Below are positions 24,150-36,600 of a stretch of DNA of 64,000 bases, piece by piece. How positions within the stretch are numbered: the first letter of the stretch is position 1; the number at the start of each line of letters is the position of its first letter. This stretch comes from Magnolia sinica (taxonomy: Eukaryota > Streptophyta > Magnoliopsida > Magnoliales > Magnoliaceae). A model generated the notes under the pieces. That model was not told the DNA's origin and did no database searches. It worked only from the letters and a program-made list of their open reading frames with translations. The position numbers and the translations under genes were made by a program. The stretch lies in the NCBI RefSeq assembly GCF_029962835.1, contig NC_080577.1:744001-808000 (forward strand), read 5' to 3'.

Positions 24150-24330
24150 AACACCACCACGGTCATCCAAGCCTTATCCCAATTTATTGGGGTTGGCTAC
24201 ATGAATATTGTTCCACAATTTCACTATCGAGTGCTAGACGTTCAGTTAGACCACAAGTCTTGCTACCTCCATGCATGTCCTTTTGTGCTTTCCCTTCCGC
24301 TTCTCTAACAAGTTTATTGATTATTATTTT
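24150..24330 (+). mobile_element. short non-LTR (SINE or RTE-like) repeat fragment
   Basis: Contains AAGCCTTATCCCAA, then GGGGTTGGCTACATGAAT, a phrase widely dispersed in plant genomes and, as I recall, found at 3' ends of RTE-type/SINE repeats. It is followed by CCACAAGTCTTGCTACCTCC-type sequence. Boundaries are approximate. Confidence 0.4.
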
Positions 24331-24549
24331 TTTGTACGATTCTCCTTCCTTTGGGAATATTGTTGGCTGCAAGTTCTTTTGGGGCCTATTTGATAAGCGG
24401 GATGAGATGGGAAAAGAAGGCATTTATCTTTGTCATGACAATTTCCTTGATTTGCAAGTAAAATCATGGGTTCCATGATCTAATCATTATATTTTTCCAC
24501 TCTTGCAATTTTCAAACAGAGAATTTAAGTGACTGTTCTGATATGAATT

Positions 24550-25562
24550 AGAGATTTTTCACTTATCGGGACGGTCCTGGTGAGATCAGTGTTGACGGTG
24601 GAGGCTAATCTGGCCAAGGAGTCAGCATTGGCATTCTCAGACCTTAGGACTTGTATGATTTCATACTATTCAAATTCCTCGAGTAACCTGCGAACCATGG
24701 TCAGGTAGGTGATCATCTATTTGCCTTTGGCTTAATATTCAGTGGTCACTTGGTTGACCACTAGTTGCGAGTCGATGTAGATTTCCATCTTTTTTCCCTC
24801 CATTGCTTTAGCTAATCTTAGACCGGCCAGGAGCGCTTTGTATTCGGCCTCATTGTTAAAGGCTTGGAAGCCGAATCGTAGGGCATACTCGCTTGAAAGC
24901 CAAATCGTAGGGTGTACTCGATCTTGACTTAGTCAGGTGAGGTTAGGATCAACCTCGCTTCACTTCCTTGAGTATTTGAGGACTCGTCTACATAGAGGGT
25001 CCATGTTTGTGGTGTTGTGCTCTGCTCGATTTCCCCTATGGGTGGCTGGTCTGAAGGGTAGGTAAATTCTCCAATAAATTCAGCCACAGCCAACCCTTTG
25101 ATCGTTGTTCAAGGTCGATAAATGATGTTAAATTTGTCGAGCTCGATTTATCACTTGGCAAGTCACCCTGAAGCCTCAGGTTTCTACATTACTTGGCAGA
25201 GGGGCTAATTGGTTAGGATGACGATGGTATGGGCTTGGAAGTAAGGCCTGAGTCGTCGGGATGACATGACCAGGGCCAGGGCCAGCTTCTCTATCTTTGG
25301 GTAGTGCGTCTTTACATCGGTCATGGCTTTTATCACGTAGTAGACAAGTCGTTGAACGCTTCCTTGTTCCCTGGCTAGGGCCAAGCTAACTATTGTTGGG
25401 GAAATGGCTAAGTACAACACTAACGCTTCCACCCGCATGAGCTTCGAGAGCAGTGGAGGGGACCTAGGTAAGCCTTGATTTGTTAGAATGCTTGTTGGCA
25501 TTCCTCTGTCTAGGTCGGCTTTTTAACTCCCCTGCAGCTGCTTAAAGAAGGGAAGCCACTTG
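24550..25562 (-). mobile_element. Tat-lineage Ty3/gypsy pol fragment (two RNase H domains)
   Basis: Read on the minus strand, the first part (25501 to 25205) is the RT-linked RNase H, with LYLAISPTIVSLALAREQG, VYYVIKAM, YPKIEKLALALV and RRLRPYFQAH. It is followed by a second, plant-type RNase H (about 25130 to 24560) with FGFQAFNNEAEYKALLAGL, MEIYIDSQLVVNQV and NADSLARLA. A dual RNase H is the mark of the Tat lineage of Ty3/gypsy. Several stops interrupt it. It is cut at 25563 by an inserted LTR end. No LTR of its own is seen. Confidence 0.8.
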
Positions 25563-25687
25563 TGTCATGCCCCAAACTTGGAAACCGGGCTCACAAAATT
25601 TTCGATCGCCGAATCTGGTGCCGATAGCCTCCGTAGTACTCGATTCTCGGCTTCCAACGTCTATACGCCAGATTCCGATCCTGGGAT
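25563..25687 (-). mobile_element. 3' end of a Tekay/Del-like LTR (truncated)
   Basis: Reverse-complemented, it starts CCCAGGATCGGAATCTGG and ends GTTTGGGGCATGACA. It is the counterpart of the ends at 40520-40644 and 52920-53049. It is truncated at 25687, where the Sirevirus-like LTR begins, and abuts the Tat fragment at 25562. Confidence 0.7.
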
Positions 25688-27765
25688 TGAAAAGGCCGAG
25701 CTAATAGTCCTAAAGGGGGGGTGAATAGGACTATGTCAAATTAAAAAATTAAATGCGGAATTAAAAAAATATAAATAAAGATAACACTTAAACACTCTCA
25801 CAATGCATAAATGAATAACAACCTCAAACGTACAAGTATTGAGAGGTTGATACAGATGTTGTTCTAAGGACAACCTTACACTAAAAACCAATGGTTTATG
25901 GTAGGACAACCTGATTCTTAGAACGGTCTGTGTATCGAAATCTCAAACCGATACAGAGGAATAAAGAATAAAATAGTAAAGAAAATAACTAAGCTATTAC
26001 AACATTCACACACTTGCATAAAAAGATTACAACATTCTCCACCAATGCTTAAAAAGGAAATTACAACATCTACACAATGCCACAATCAATTATTCACCAC
26101 AAGGCCAGAAATTATAATGGTTCGCTTGTGTGTACACCAATTTAGAAAAACAGCCACACAACTACTCCACTCACAATATCCTCACACAGTGGATATTAGC
26201 ATTCACTATGAAATAGGTTTTTCAAGGTTCACCTAAAACCTTCAAATTGTGTCTTTCAAGTGGGCTTACACAATTCAAAAACCCCACACTCTGAGTTTTC
26301 TGGATCACCTCAGACAAACCAATAGAAAGAAAGATTTTTCCTAGCACAATCTCAAAGAAACTAAAAGAATAGATTTACAGAAATGTAAAATACTTATCTG
26401 GATATTCTCCTTTGATGCAGCCCGGTAGAACCAATTCGAAGTAAATGTTCAACGTAGACGTTTAAATTAAATCACTTTGGGTTAGCCTGATTTGATTTTG
26501 ATTCCAGAAATGGGAAAACTTCAATCCCTTCTTCAAATAAGATTGGAATGTAGAATACAAAATCAAATGCAAAAAAGCTAATTAAAGAGAATACTAAATG
26601 AGCACTAAATAGCTTAAGAATATCACAAACTTATCTCTCAGAGTGGTGTCTTGATTTTGCTTGAATTCAATGAAAAACTTTGAAAATCGTGCTCTATTTA
26701 TAAGTGCAAAAACTGCTCATTCGACTAGCCTAGAGGTCAGCTCGACTGGTCGAAGGACCAACAAACATTTAAAAATTTGGGCGCGATAAGATAAAGCCGT
26801 TCCACGACTGGTCGAATGGCCTACACGACCGGTCGAGTGGCCTCCACGACCGGTCGAGCCATGCCCACGACTGGTCGTGTGGGACCCAATTTGGTTGCTG
26901 GACTTTGAGTCGAGCCTACTCGACTGGTCGAGCACTGTTCACTAGACTGGTCAAGCAGTGTCCAAGACTGGTCGAGGCTATAACAAAAAATTTCAAAAAT
27001 TAGTAACAAACCTTGGACTGGTCGAGGAATTTCTTAGACTGGTCGAGCCCGTACTAGGATTAGTCGAACATAGGCTAAGACTAGTCGAGAAAACAGTCTA
27101 TACACTTATGTAGTGACCCAATTAAAGTATGCAATCAAAATGACCTAACTTATGGTCAATCTAGGGTCATTCATACCTTATAAGTGATATTGAAACATCT
27201 TTTGTTTCGGTTGATGGTTGATCTTGAAGTTCACGAAGCTTGATATCTTGACGTATGTTGAAGCTTGAACTTGTAACACTTTGAAGCTTGAATTTAAAAC
27301 ACTTTGAAGCTTGAACTTGTAACACTTTGAAGCTTGAATTTGAATTACTTGAGTTGAAATTCACCTTGAGCTTTGAGTACCAGAGTAAAGCATTTTGTCT
27401 TGATATAGGTCGAAGCTTGAAAGCTTGATCTATCAGTTGATGTAGTTCTTAAACTTGTATATCTCTTATACTTGTGATGCTTGAATGTTGAACTGGAACC
27501 TCTTGAACTTGTACAAGAATTGCATGATCTTGAACATGAAGATGAGCTACACAAGATATAGATTCCAAGAGGTTTTGGCACTAGAAAATTTGACAATCAT
27601 AGGAGCTAGAAAATATAGCACTTCATTAAAATAAGATAAGCATAACACACACAATAAAGAATCATGCACCAGTTATAACTTGGTTAAAGAATCATGCAAC
27701 AGTTACAACAACCTAGTTAAATCAATGCGCACCAAACGCACCAATACTCTCATCAATACCCAACA
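25688..27765 (-). mobile_element. Sirevirus-like Ty1/copia 3' LTR (~2.1 kb)
   Basis: On the minus strand it starts TGTTGGGTATTG at 27765, directly after a purine tract with AAGGGGGAG (about 27771-27779), and ends CCTTTTCA at 25688. The inner terminal phrase TCCTATTCACCCCCCC fits large copia LTRs. A minus-strand TATA context CTTATAAATAGAGC lies at about 26692-26705. The U3 side carries many GACTGGTCGAG-type boxes. Only one LTR is present in the window. The assignment to Sirevirus rests on LTR size, the AAGGGGGAG tracts and the motif array. Confidence 0.6.
26715..27095. repeat. array of dyad-like CGACTGGTCGA boxes in the LTR U3
   Basis: About fifteen boxes of the form (C/A)GACYGGTCGA occur at irregular 20-50 bp spacing; the perfect palindrome version is CGACCGGTCG (about 26824 and 26851). 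The array sits just upstream of the minus-strand TATA box, where LTR enhancers lie. Arrays of short palindromic motifs have been reported for Sirevirus LTRs, as I recall. Confidence 0.7.
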
Positions 27766-28600
27766 ATACTCCCCCTTAATATCATACAGAAAAAACATGT
27801 ACCTATCCACAATTCCATATTTCACAAGCATGATAAAATTCTCTCCCTTTTTGTCACAATATGACAAAGGCCAATAAAAGATAATGAAAGTAGATAAATA
27901 ACGAAGTAAAAGAAGAGTAATGAGGAAGAAGAAAATATAGGAATAAGATTACTAAGTTAACAAAGATTACCAGGTCCAGAAGCAAGCAAGTCCCCATATA
28001 TAAAACAAGAGAAATTCAAGTAGTTTAAAAGTTATTACATAACAAATATTCAAATACTAATCTGAAACCGATGAAGGTGCAGGTATGGAAGGATCAATTT
28101 GATGAAGTCCCTTATTAATGTGCTTTAGATACTTGCACATGTATTTAAATTGCATTTCATGGGACACATTCATAATTTCAGCCTTCTCCTCAAGTGAGCG
28201 CAAACGCGCATCAAAGTCAGATGGCTGATAATCAGGATCAGCAGTAGAATCAGATTCAATTTCATCAAAAAGATCATCCATATTGATATCATCTAGAGGC
28301 AAATCACCTTTCTCTGCATTTGCGGTAGCAGCTCCACCTGCACCCACATCAACTTGGCCTGGGGCCAACTTTAATTCATCTTGTTAATGTTACAGTTGTT
28401 GAAGGATAAAGGATGAATGAGAGCTTCTCCAACAGGCATAGCCACTAAACTATGGGTCGCTAATACAGTCATAAGATAAGCAACGGGTATGTCACTGTGA
28501 CCTGGGTGAAGACGGAACTGAATTATGCTATGACAAATCAAAGAAAGAAAACATACAGAGACTCCAGAAATGATAGAATGGAGAATATGAACCATGAATA
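27766..28600 (-). pseudogene. 3' internal region of the Sirevirus-like element with an env-like/unknown ORF
   Basis: Minus-strand reading frames at 28595-28371 and 28368-28057 are separated by a stop and a frameshift. The second part is acidic (DINMDDLFDEIES) and ends in a helical stretch before PSSVSD. It sits between pol and the 3' LTR, where Sireviruses carry an extra 'env-like' gene. I do not recognise a specific domain. Downstream lies a GACAAAAAGGGAGAGA-like purine tract (about 27840-27858), the second of the paired tracts typical of such elements. Confidence 0.4.
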
Positions 28601-28901
28601 TAGTAAGTTCGATTTTGTTACCAGATCGAGGATAAACATTTGAAATGAAAATTTTATAAAGGATTCTGTATCTGGGTAACAGAAACTTGGAGGCGAGCGC
28701 ATTACCAATAGTTAAGGTGGATCACATAACTAGAAACAATGCATGGAGCAAGAATTACCCTCCAAAATGTTTCCCTCGCCATGTCCCACCTGAATGAGCC
28801 TGATTTTTAGGCCCCAATCCTAAATTTTGGAGGGCATCTAATCGTTAAAGTGGATTTTATATAATCATCATAATAGAACTTATAAAATCAAAAGTATATA
28901 T

Positions 28902-29580
28902 TGTTAAGGGCAAAATTGAGCCGATCTAATGTATGAGACATGGGGCAACAAGACCATGAGCACAGACTTTCTGAACTATCAAAAGGCTAGAGAAGATGAG
29001 TCAAGTAAGAAAGCTCGGCGACCGAGTTGAAATAGTTGAACCAATTTGGAAACAAGACTTATCAACAGACCTACCAAGCTCAACCTTGACTTCGGACGAC
29101 AACCTCGACCTTAGATGACGAACTCAACATTTGATGCTAACCTCAAGGTCAGATGCAAACCTCGACCTTCAATACTGACCTCGAGCTCAGAACGGAAACA
29201 TTTAAAGAGAATTCTGCACCATATATGTGCGGGACTCCACAGGAAAGTCTCAACTAAAGATCATGCCAATCGACGCATAATTGGAGAAATATTCGAGAAC
29301 GGATTTCGATTCCAATATGGGCCGCTCTAGCATATCTTATAGATCTACTTGGATATAGGAATTTCCTAAGAGCACTTATAAATACATTATCTTCTTCAAG
29401 GAAAAAGTACACATAATCATCCCGATTCGAATACGCCTACTGTGGGTCCGCCAACTAGGCATCGGAGCATCCCGACCACAACCGGTGCCCCCAATGTCTC
29501 ATTGTTCTGCATTAATTTGCAAGTACTCAATGGCTTATAGGAGGTGGAACAAGATCAACCAAATTTGAGAAATAATAGTT
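28902..29580 (+). repeat. 5' LTR of Tat-type element A, with primer-binding-site remnant
   Basis: Starts TGTTAAGGGC at 28902. A CTTATAAATACA TATA box lies at about 29377. At about 29581 the sequence TTGGCGCAATCTATAGGAAC follows, a decayed form of the TGGCGC primer-binding site usual for Tat/Athila elements. The 28602-28901 stretch before it holds nothing recognised. The right edge is approximate because the CA end is eroded. Confidence 0.55.
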
Positions 29581-30024
29581 TGGCGCAATCTATAGGAACG
29601 ACAACAAAGTTGTCCACCAGTTCACTCTGTATCAAATCTACTTATCTGCATTTCCCTTATCCTATTATGGCTAAAGGAAAATAAAAGGCCTTGGCTGCCA
29701 TTACTAAGCCGACCCCAATGTCGGAAGAACAACCTGAGAGCCCTCAAGCACCATTGTTAAATCCTCAACCTGACCCCCGCCCCTGACAATCACACAAAGA
29801 TCCTGGAACACGCCGGGGGGGGGGGGGGGGGGCGTCACTTTAGAGAACCAAGTCCTGGTAATGTTGATCAGATTATGCGGATATTGGAGAGACAACATCC
29901 CTTCCCTAACCAAGGCATGGAATTAGGGGCAACAACTAAGCAATCTCAACCTCCATAAGCACCTCACGACTCATATGTGTTAAAGGATCAACCAACACGA
30001 AGTAGGTGTCTCCCCACATAAACG

Positions 30025-31135
30025 ATGGGAACGATCGAGCTTGCTGAGTCCAATCTGCGCCACACTCTAGAAAAGAGAAGGTGTGGGAAAGCTCCTGAGG
30101 TCACGATAGAAAATGAAGTTCTGTTGGAGGCAGAGATGAAGGAAATCCAAGATCATCTCGGAGACATCCAGCGGGCATGCCAAGCGAAAACCCCTGCCTC
30201 CGTTAACGCTATGCTTGAGGAAGCCGAGCCCCCATTCATGGACGACATCATGAGATCCCAGCTTCCATTTAGGTTCTGAATGCCCCAAGTAACCCCCTAC
30301 ATGGGGTCGGGAGATCCAACCGAACACCTAGAGTCCTTCAGAGCTTATATAGAACTTCACGGTGCTTTTGGACCCGTGATGTGCAGAGCATTCTCCCTGA
30401 TCTTGTCAAGAGCTGCGCAAAAGTGGTATAGACACTTGAAGCCAAAGTCCATCAACTTCTTTACTCAGCTTAGCAAGGCCTTCATCACTCAGTTCATTGG
30501 TGAGAAAGATAGGAGAAAGCTGTTAGCTCACATTCTTACAATTACTCGAAGGGAGGACGAGCTTCTAAGAGATTACATCATTCAATGTCGAAGTAGTCTA
30601 AGTTGAAGGTTACTCCGACCAGATAGCTCTTGTTGCCATAGTAGTTGTCCTTCAATAGGAGAAGTTCATCTTCTCATTTGATAATAACCCCCCAACTACT
30701 CTCACTAACCTACTTAACCGAGCTAAAAAATATTCAAACGCAGAAGAGCTCTTCAGTTCATGAAGAGCTACTCAAGGCAGGAACAACTTGGCCAAGGACA
30801 AAAACCGAAAGGAAGAGGGGGAGCCCTCTGTCATTAACACTAAAAGAAAAAAGGAGGACAACCAAAATAGAGGTTAGCACACCATCTGCCAACCAGAAAG
30901 CCGCTTTCACTCTTACACTCCCTTGAACACTACACTAGAGCAAGTGTTCATGAAGGTACGTGATAAGAGAATCCTGAAATGACTAAGAAAGATGAAGGCC
31001 GACGCCGACAAAAGAGACAAGAGGAAATATTGCCATTTCCATGGAGATCATGGCCATAATATGATGGAGTATTTCGACCTAAAAGAAGAAATCGAGTCCC
31101 TCATCCGAAAGGGACATATATAAGAGTTTTTCGAC
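30025..31135 (+). pseudogene. gag of Tat-type element A
   Basis: The frame from 30025 ends at a TGA at about 30277 and continues in the same family order: GDPTEHLESFRAYIELHG, MCRAFSLILSRAAQKWY, ITQFIGEKDRRK and EDELLRDYI. That is the Retrotrans_gag layout. At about 31030-31130 lies [20 protein letters not shown], the retro zinc-knuckle-like segment with its second Cys replaced by Tyr. Internal stops and shifts disable it. Confidence 0.75.
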
Positions 31136-31351
31136 TAAGAAAGGGATAACCGACTTGCCAGTTAAGCAGAGCAACTCGACGACCATAATAATAATGAAGC
31201 AACATGTGAGATACGCACAATATTCAGAGGACCGTCCGGTGGTGGAGACTCAAACCGAGCACACCGAGCACATGCTTGAAGCATGAATAACAGCGAAAAA
31301 ATGCACTACATATACCTTATCGGCAGATCTGTAAAGGAATAAAGGTTAAGC

Positions 31352-33650
31352 TTGTATGGCCTAAGCTTCACAGAAGAAGATGCCCGAGGAATCCACCACC
31401 CACACGACAATGCCCTAGTAGTGACCATGATAGTGGCCAACCACAAGGTGCACCATATATTGGTGGACATCTGCAGGTCGGTTGACATCCTTTTCACTGC
31501 CACTTTTGATAAGATGGGGATTGGGAGATCCAGACTATGTCCCGTCCAAACTCCCCTGCTTGGCTTTGTCGGAGAGAAGGTAACCTCTAAAGGAAGCATT
31601 CTACTACTTGTAACTGTTGGCGAAGACATTAACTAGACCACAACCATGATCGACTTCCTCATAATAGATTATCCATCGGTCTACAACATGATCTCGGGCA
31701 GACTATCTTTAAATACCATGAGAGCTGTGGGATCCACTTATCGGAATGAAATTCCTAACCGAGCACGATGCTAGCCAAATCAGGGGCGATCACACACGAG
31801 GCTCGACAATGCTACTCAGCAACACTCTGAGCAAAAGTGCAACGACAACAAACAATGCACATCACCTCCCTAGATCCACGGGAGGAGTGTATTAAAAGGG
31901 GGTTGCTAGTGGAAGAGCTCGTGAAAATACCACTCTATGAAAGCGACTCGACTTGCACGGTCTAGGTCAGATCGCTACTTAGACCAAGGCATCAGGCTGA
32001 GATCGTCGACTTGTCAAGGCAACACGCTGACATCTTCATCTAGTCCTACACTGACGTCTTTGTCTAGCCTACCGAGACATGCCCGACATAGACCTGGAAG
32101 TGATGTTCCACTAATTGAACATCGACCTCGACCACAAGCCAATATGACAAAAGTGACGCATGTTCGACCCTAAAAGGTGTATGGCCATTGGTGAAGAGAT
32201 CGACAAACTCCTCGAGGCCGGGTTCATCAAGGAGATCTACTATCCCGACTAGTTGGCGAATATCCTATTAGTAAAAAAGACCAACGAAAAATGGCAAGTG
32301 TGTATCGACTACATCAACTTGAACAAAACATGCTTGAAAGACAACTTTCCATCTTGAGGATTGACCAACTGGTCGATAGCACTACCGTGTACGAGCTCCT
32401 TAGCTTTATAGAATTTAGGGTACAACCAGATCAGCATGTACAAGCATGGCAAACAGAAGACTACTTTCATCATAGACATAGGTATGTACTACCATTGGGT
32501 CATGATGTTTGGCCTGAAGAACACCAGAGCAACATACTAGAGATTGGAGAACAAAATGTCTGCCAAACAGATTCAAAAGACTATCGAGGTATATGTTGAT
32601 GACATGCTCGTCAAAACTGCCGAGGCCGCGGACCACATAACTGACTTGAGAAAGATGTTTGGTATCCTGATGAGGAACAAGATGAAGCTTAACTCGAACA
32701 AGTGTGTTTTTGACATCAGCTCGGGGAAGTTTTTAGGTTTCATGGTCCACCAGAGAGGGATCGAGGCAAACTCAAATAAGATTCGAGCTCTCACAGGGAT
32801 GAGCTCAATAAAGGAAATTTAGCGCCTCACAAGCATAATGAGAACACTGAATAGGTTCGTCTCTAGAGTTACAGACAGATACCTACCATTCTTCAAGTAA
32901 CTAAAAGGGAACATAAGGTTGACTTGAACAAGCGACTGCAAGCAAGCATTTCAACAGTTTAAGGAATATCTGGGATCGCCTTCGCTACTCTCCACAGCCG
33001 AATCGGGGGAGCAATTGTTGCTATATTTAATAGTCTCGACTATGACAATTAGCTCGACCTTAATACGTGAGGTCGAGAACAAATAACTCCCGGTATACTA
33101 CGTTAGCAAAGCTATGGTTCAGGCCGATATGTGATGTCCCGACATAGAGAAATTGATGCTGGTATTAATCATATCATTGCAGCATCTTCGACCATACTTT
33201 TAGGCTTACAAAAGTGAAAGAGTTGCTCAATGAGTTCGACCAGTGTGAAGTCATCATAGTTCCCAGGTTAGAAAATTCCAAAGCAGATGCTCTAGTAAAA
33301 CTAGCCATGACAGTTGATGATGACCTCCCCAAAATCGTACCGATCGAGTTCTTGCCTAAGCTTAGTATCAGCCAACCCAACTAGAAGAAGGTTCTCCCGA
33401 TAAACCAATCACCGAACTGGATGGATCCGATCATACACTACTTGTGGTAAGGCGAGTTGCCCGATGAAAAGTTCTAAGCCCACAAAATTAAGAACATATT
33501 AGCTTGGTATACCATATTGGTTGGCGTAACCTATAAGAGGGGTTTTTTGTTGACATACTTGAGATGCATGTGGCCGAATGAGGCCGAATATGTCATAAAA
33601 GAAATTCACGAAGACATCTGCAAGAATCATTCAGGCGGGGCTATATCTGC
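31352..33650 (+). pseudogene. pol (protease, RT, RNase H, partial integrase) of element A
   Basis: Protease-like segment: HHILVDICRSVDILF, the D(T/S)G site degraded, then VYNMISGRLSLN. The RT segment is in pieces: EEIDKLLEAGFIKEI, then a stop in place of Trp, KWQVCIDYINLN, and VYVDDMLVK with the catalytic DD intact (about 32590), followed by KMKLNSNKCVF and GKFLGFMV. RNase H remnants lie at about 33080-33330. The integrase H2C2 start EIHEDICKNHSGG is at about 33600. At least five stops interrupt it. Confidence 0.75.
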
Positions 33651-36600
33651 CAATAATGTTCTTTTAGATGAAGTTGGTGGTTTTCTGCTTGGTAATTTTA
33701 GCCAAGGGCTCGCTCGGCACACTTCATAAAATAGTTGACAGCGACGATGGCGAATCTGGTATGTCCCTTGCCCATTGGTAGGGGTCTTATGTATCGATGC
33801 CCCGCTGCGGAAAGGGTCAAGGGCTAGGAGGTTCAACTGCTCAGGCGATTGCCATAGTATCACAGTGAAATGTGGCACTTGTTGCATCTCTCTTGTATAC
33901 TGCTTTGTGTCTATGTGGATGGTTGGCCAGTAGTACCCCTATCGAATTACTTTGTGAGATAGAGCCCTCCCGCTAAAATGATCGTTGTAGATGCCTTCGT
34001 GAATTTCTTTTAGGATACATTCGACCTCATCCGATCGTAGCTAAGCATCTTAAGTATGGCAACAAAGAACCTCTCTTGCAGAGTATGTCTCTTAATATAA
34101 TATACCAAGCTAATCTTTTTTTTTTTGCGAGCTTTGTGCTTATCATCGGGTAACTCACCTTGCAGTAAGTAGTGTATGATTGGATCCATACAGCCTGGTT
34201 ATTGGTTTATCATGAGAGTTTCCTTTTGATCGGGTTGGTCGATACTGTGTTTGGGCAAGAACTCGATTGGTATGGTCCTAGTGAGGTCATCATTAACTTC
34301 TGTGGCCAGCTTTTCCAGGACATCCACCTTGGAATTTTCTAACCTGGGATCTAAGGTGACCTTACATTTATCGAACTCGCTGAGCAATTCTCACACTTTT
34401 TGTAGGTAGGCAATCATTATTTCTCATCTGGCTTGAAGATGCTGCAATGATATGATTAATACCAGCATCAATTTCTCTATGTCGGGACATCACATATCGG
34501 CCTGAACCATAGCTTTGCTAACGTAGTATACCGGGAGTTATTTGTTCTCGACCTCACGTATTAAGGTCGAGCTAATTGTCATAGTCGAGACTATTAAATA
34601 TAGCAACAATTGCTCCCCCGATTCGGCTGTGGAGAGTAGCGAAGGCGATCCCAGATATTCCTTAAACTGTTGAAATGCTTGCTTGCAGTCGCTTGTTCAA
34701 GTCAACCTTATGTTCCCTTTTAGTTACTTGAAGAATGGTAGGTATCTGTCTGTGCTCTAGATACAAACATGTTTAGAGTTGTTATCCTGCATGTGAGGTA
34801 TTGGATTTCTTTCATAGTTCTCGAGGAGTTCATCTCCACAAGGGCTAGGATCTTGTTGGGTTTGCCTCTATCCCTCTCTGATTGACTAGGAAGCCGAGGA
34901 ATTTACTCGAGCTGACACCAAAAGCGCACTTGTTCGAGTTCAATTTCATTTGGTACTTTCTCAGGATCATGAACATCTCCTTCAGGTCTACAACATGATA
35001 TGTTGCCTTTGTACTTTTAACAAGCATGTTGTCAATGTAGACTTTCATCGTGCTACCGATCTATTTGGCGAACATCTTATTGATGAGGCGCTGGTAAGTT
35101 GCTCCAGCATTCTTCAGTCCAATAGGCATTACTTTGTAGTAATAAAGTCCTTTATTGGTGACGAAAGTTATCTTCTACTTGTCGTGCTTATGCATGATGA
35201 TTTGATTGTATCATGAGTATGCATCTATAAAGCTAAGGAGCTCGTACACGGTAGTGCTATCGACCAGTTGGTCAATCCTCAAGATGGAAAGTTGTCTTTC
35301 AAGCATGTTTTGTTCAAGTTGATGTAGTCGATACACACTTGCCATTTTTCGTTGGTCTTTTTTACTAATAGGATATTCGCCAACTAGTCGGGATAGTAGA
35401 TCTCCTTGATGAACCCGGCCTCGAGGAGTTTGTCGATCTCTTCACCAATGGCCATACACCTTTTAGGGTCGAACATGCGTCACTTTTGTCATATTGGCTT
35501 GTGGTCGAGGTCGATGTTCAATTAGTGGAACATCACTTCCAGGTCTATGTCGGGCATGTCTCGGTAGGCTAGACAAAGACGTCAGTGTAGGACTAGATGA
35601 AGATGTCAGCGTGTTGCCTTGACAAGTCGACGATCTCAGCCTGATGCCTTGGTCTAAGTAGCGATCTGACCTAGACCGTGCAAGTCGAGTCGCTTTCATA
35701 GAGTGGTATTTTCACGAGCTCTTCCACTAGCAACCCCCTTTTAATACACTCCTCCCGTGGATCTAGGGAGGTGATGTGCATTGTTTGTTGTCGTTGCACT
35801 TTTGCTCAGAGTGTTGCTGAGTAGCATTGTCGAGCCTCGTGTGTGATCGCCCCTGATTTGGCTAGCATCGTGCTCGGTTAGGAATTTCATTCCGATAAGT
35901 GGATCCCACAGCTCTCATGGTATTTAAAGATAGTCTGCCCGAGATCATGTTGTAGACCGATGGATAATCTATTATGAGGAAGTCGATCACGGTCGTGGTC
36001 TGGTTAACGCCTTCACCAGCGGTGACAAGTAGTAGAATGCTTCCTTTAGAGGTTACCTTCTCTCCGACAAAGCCAAGCAGGGGAGTTTGGACAGGCCGTA
36101 GTCTCGATCTCCCTACCCCCATCTTATTAAAAGAAGCCGTGAACATGATATCTGCCGAGCTGGTGTCGACCAATATCCAGTGTACCTTGCGGTTGACCAT
36201 AGTCATGGTGACTACCAAGGCAACGTCGTGTGAGTGGTGGAGCCCTTGGGTATCTTACTCTATGAAGGTCAAGCTACATAAGCTCATCCTTTGTTCCTTT
36301 GTAGTCCTGCCGGTAAGGTAGACGTGATGTTCATTCTCGCTATTGCTCATGCTTCAAGTATGTTCTTAGTGTGCTCTGTTTGAGTCTCCACCACCGGACG
36401 GTCCTCTGAATATTGTGCGTATCTCACATATCATCTATTGTCAGCACCGGTATTTATCGGCCAATACTAGCCGTGTAAGACCCGTGTCCCAGTCCGTACC
36501 GTTTCGTTAGCTTCAGCGGTCATTCCGGTCAAATTCCGGCAACCTTCGCACCGTATTCGGTGTTTGCGCACGATCCTAAGCCAGGTCCCGCGCACCGACG

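Larger units (their letters stand above)
28902..33650 (+). mobile_element. Tat-lineage Ty3/gypsy element A, degenerate
   Basis: Order on the plus strand: LTR, primer-site remnant, gag, zinc-knuckle region, protease, reverse transcriptase, RNase H and the start of integrase. It then stops abruptly at about 33650, where the inverted partner element begins. A G18-19 run lies at 29814-29832. Many in-frame stops make it dead. No 3' LTR is present. Confidence 0.8.

Noticed and set aside
27167-27596. Gln/Ser-rich minus-strand frames
   Set aside because: They come from repeated GCTTGAA/TTGAAGC words inside the Sirevirus-like LTR; no conserved protein.
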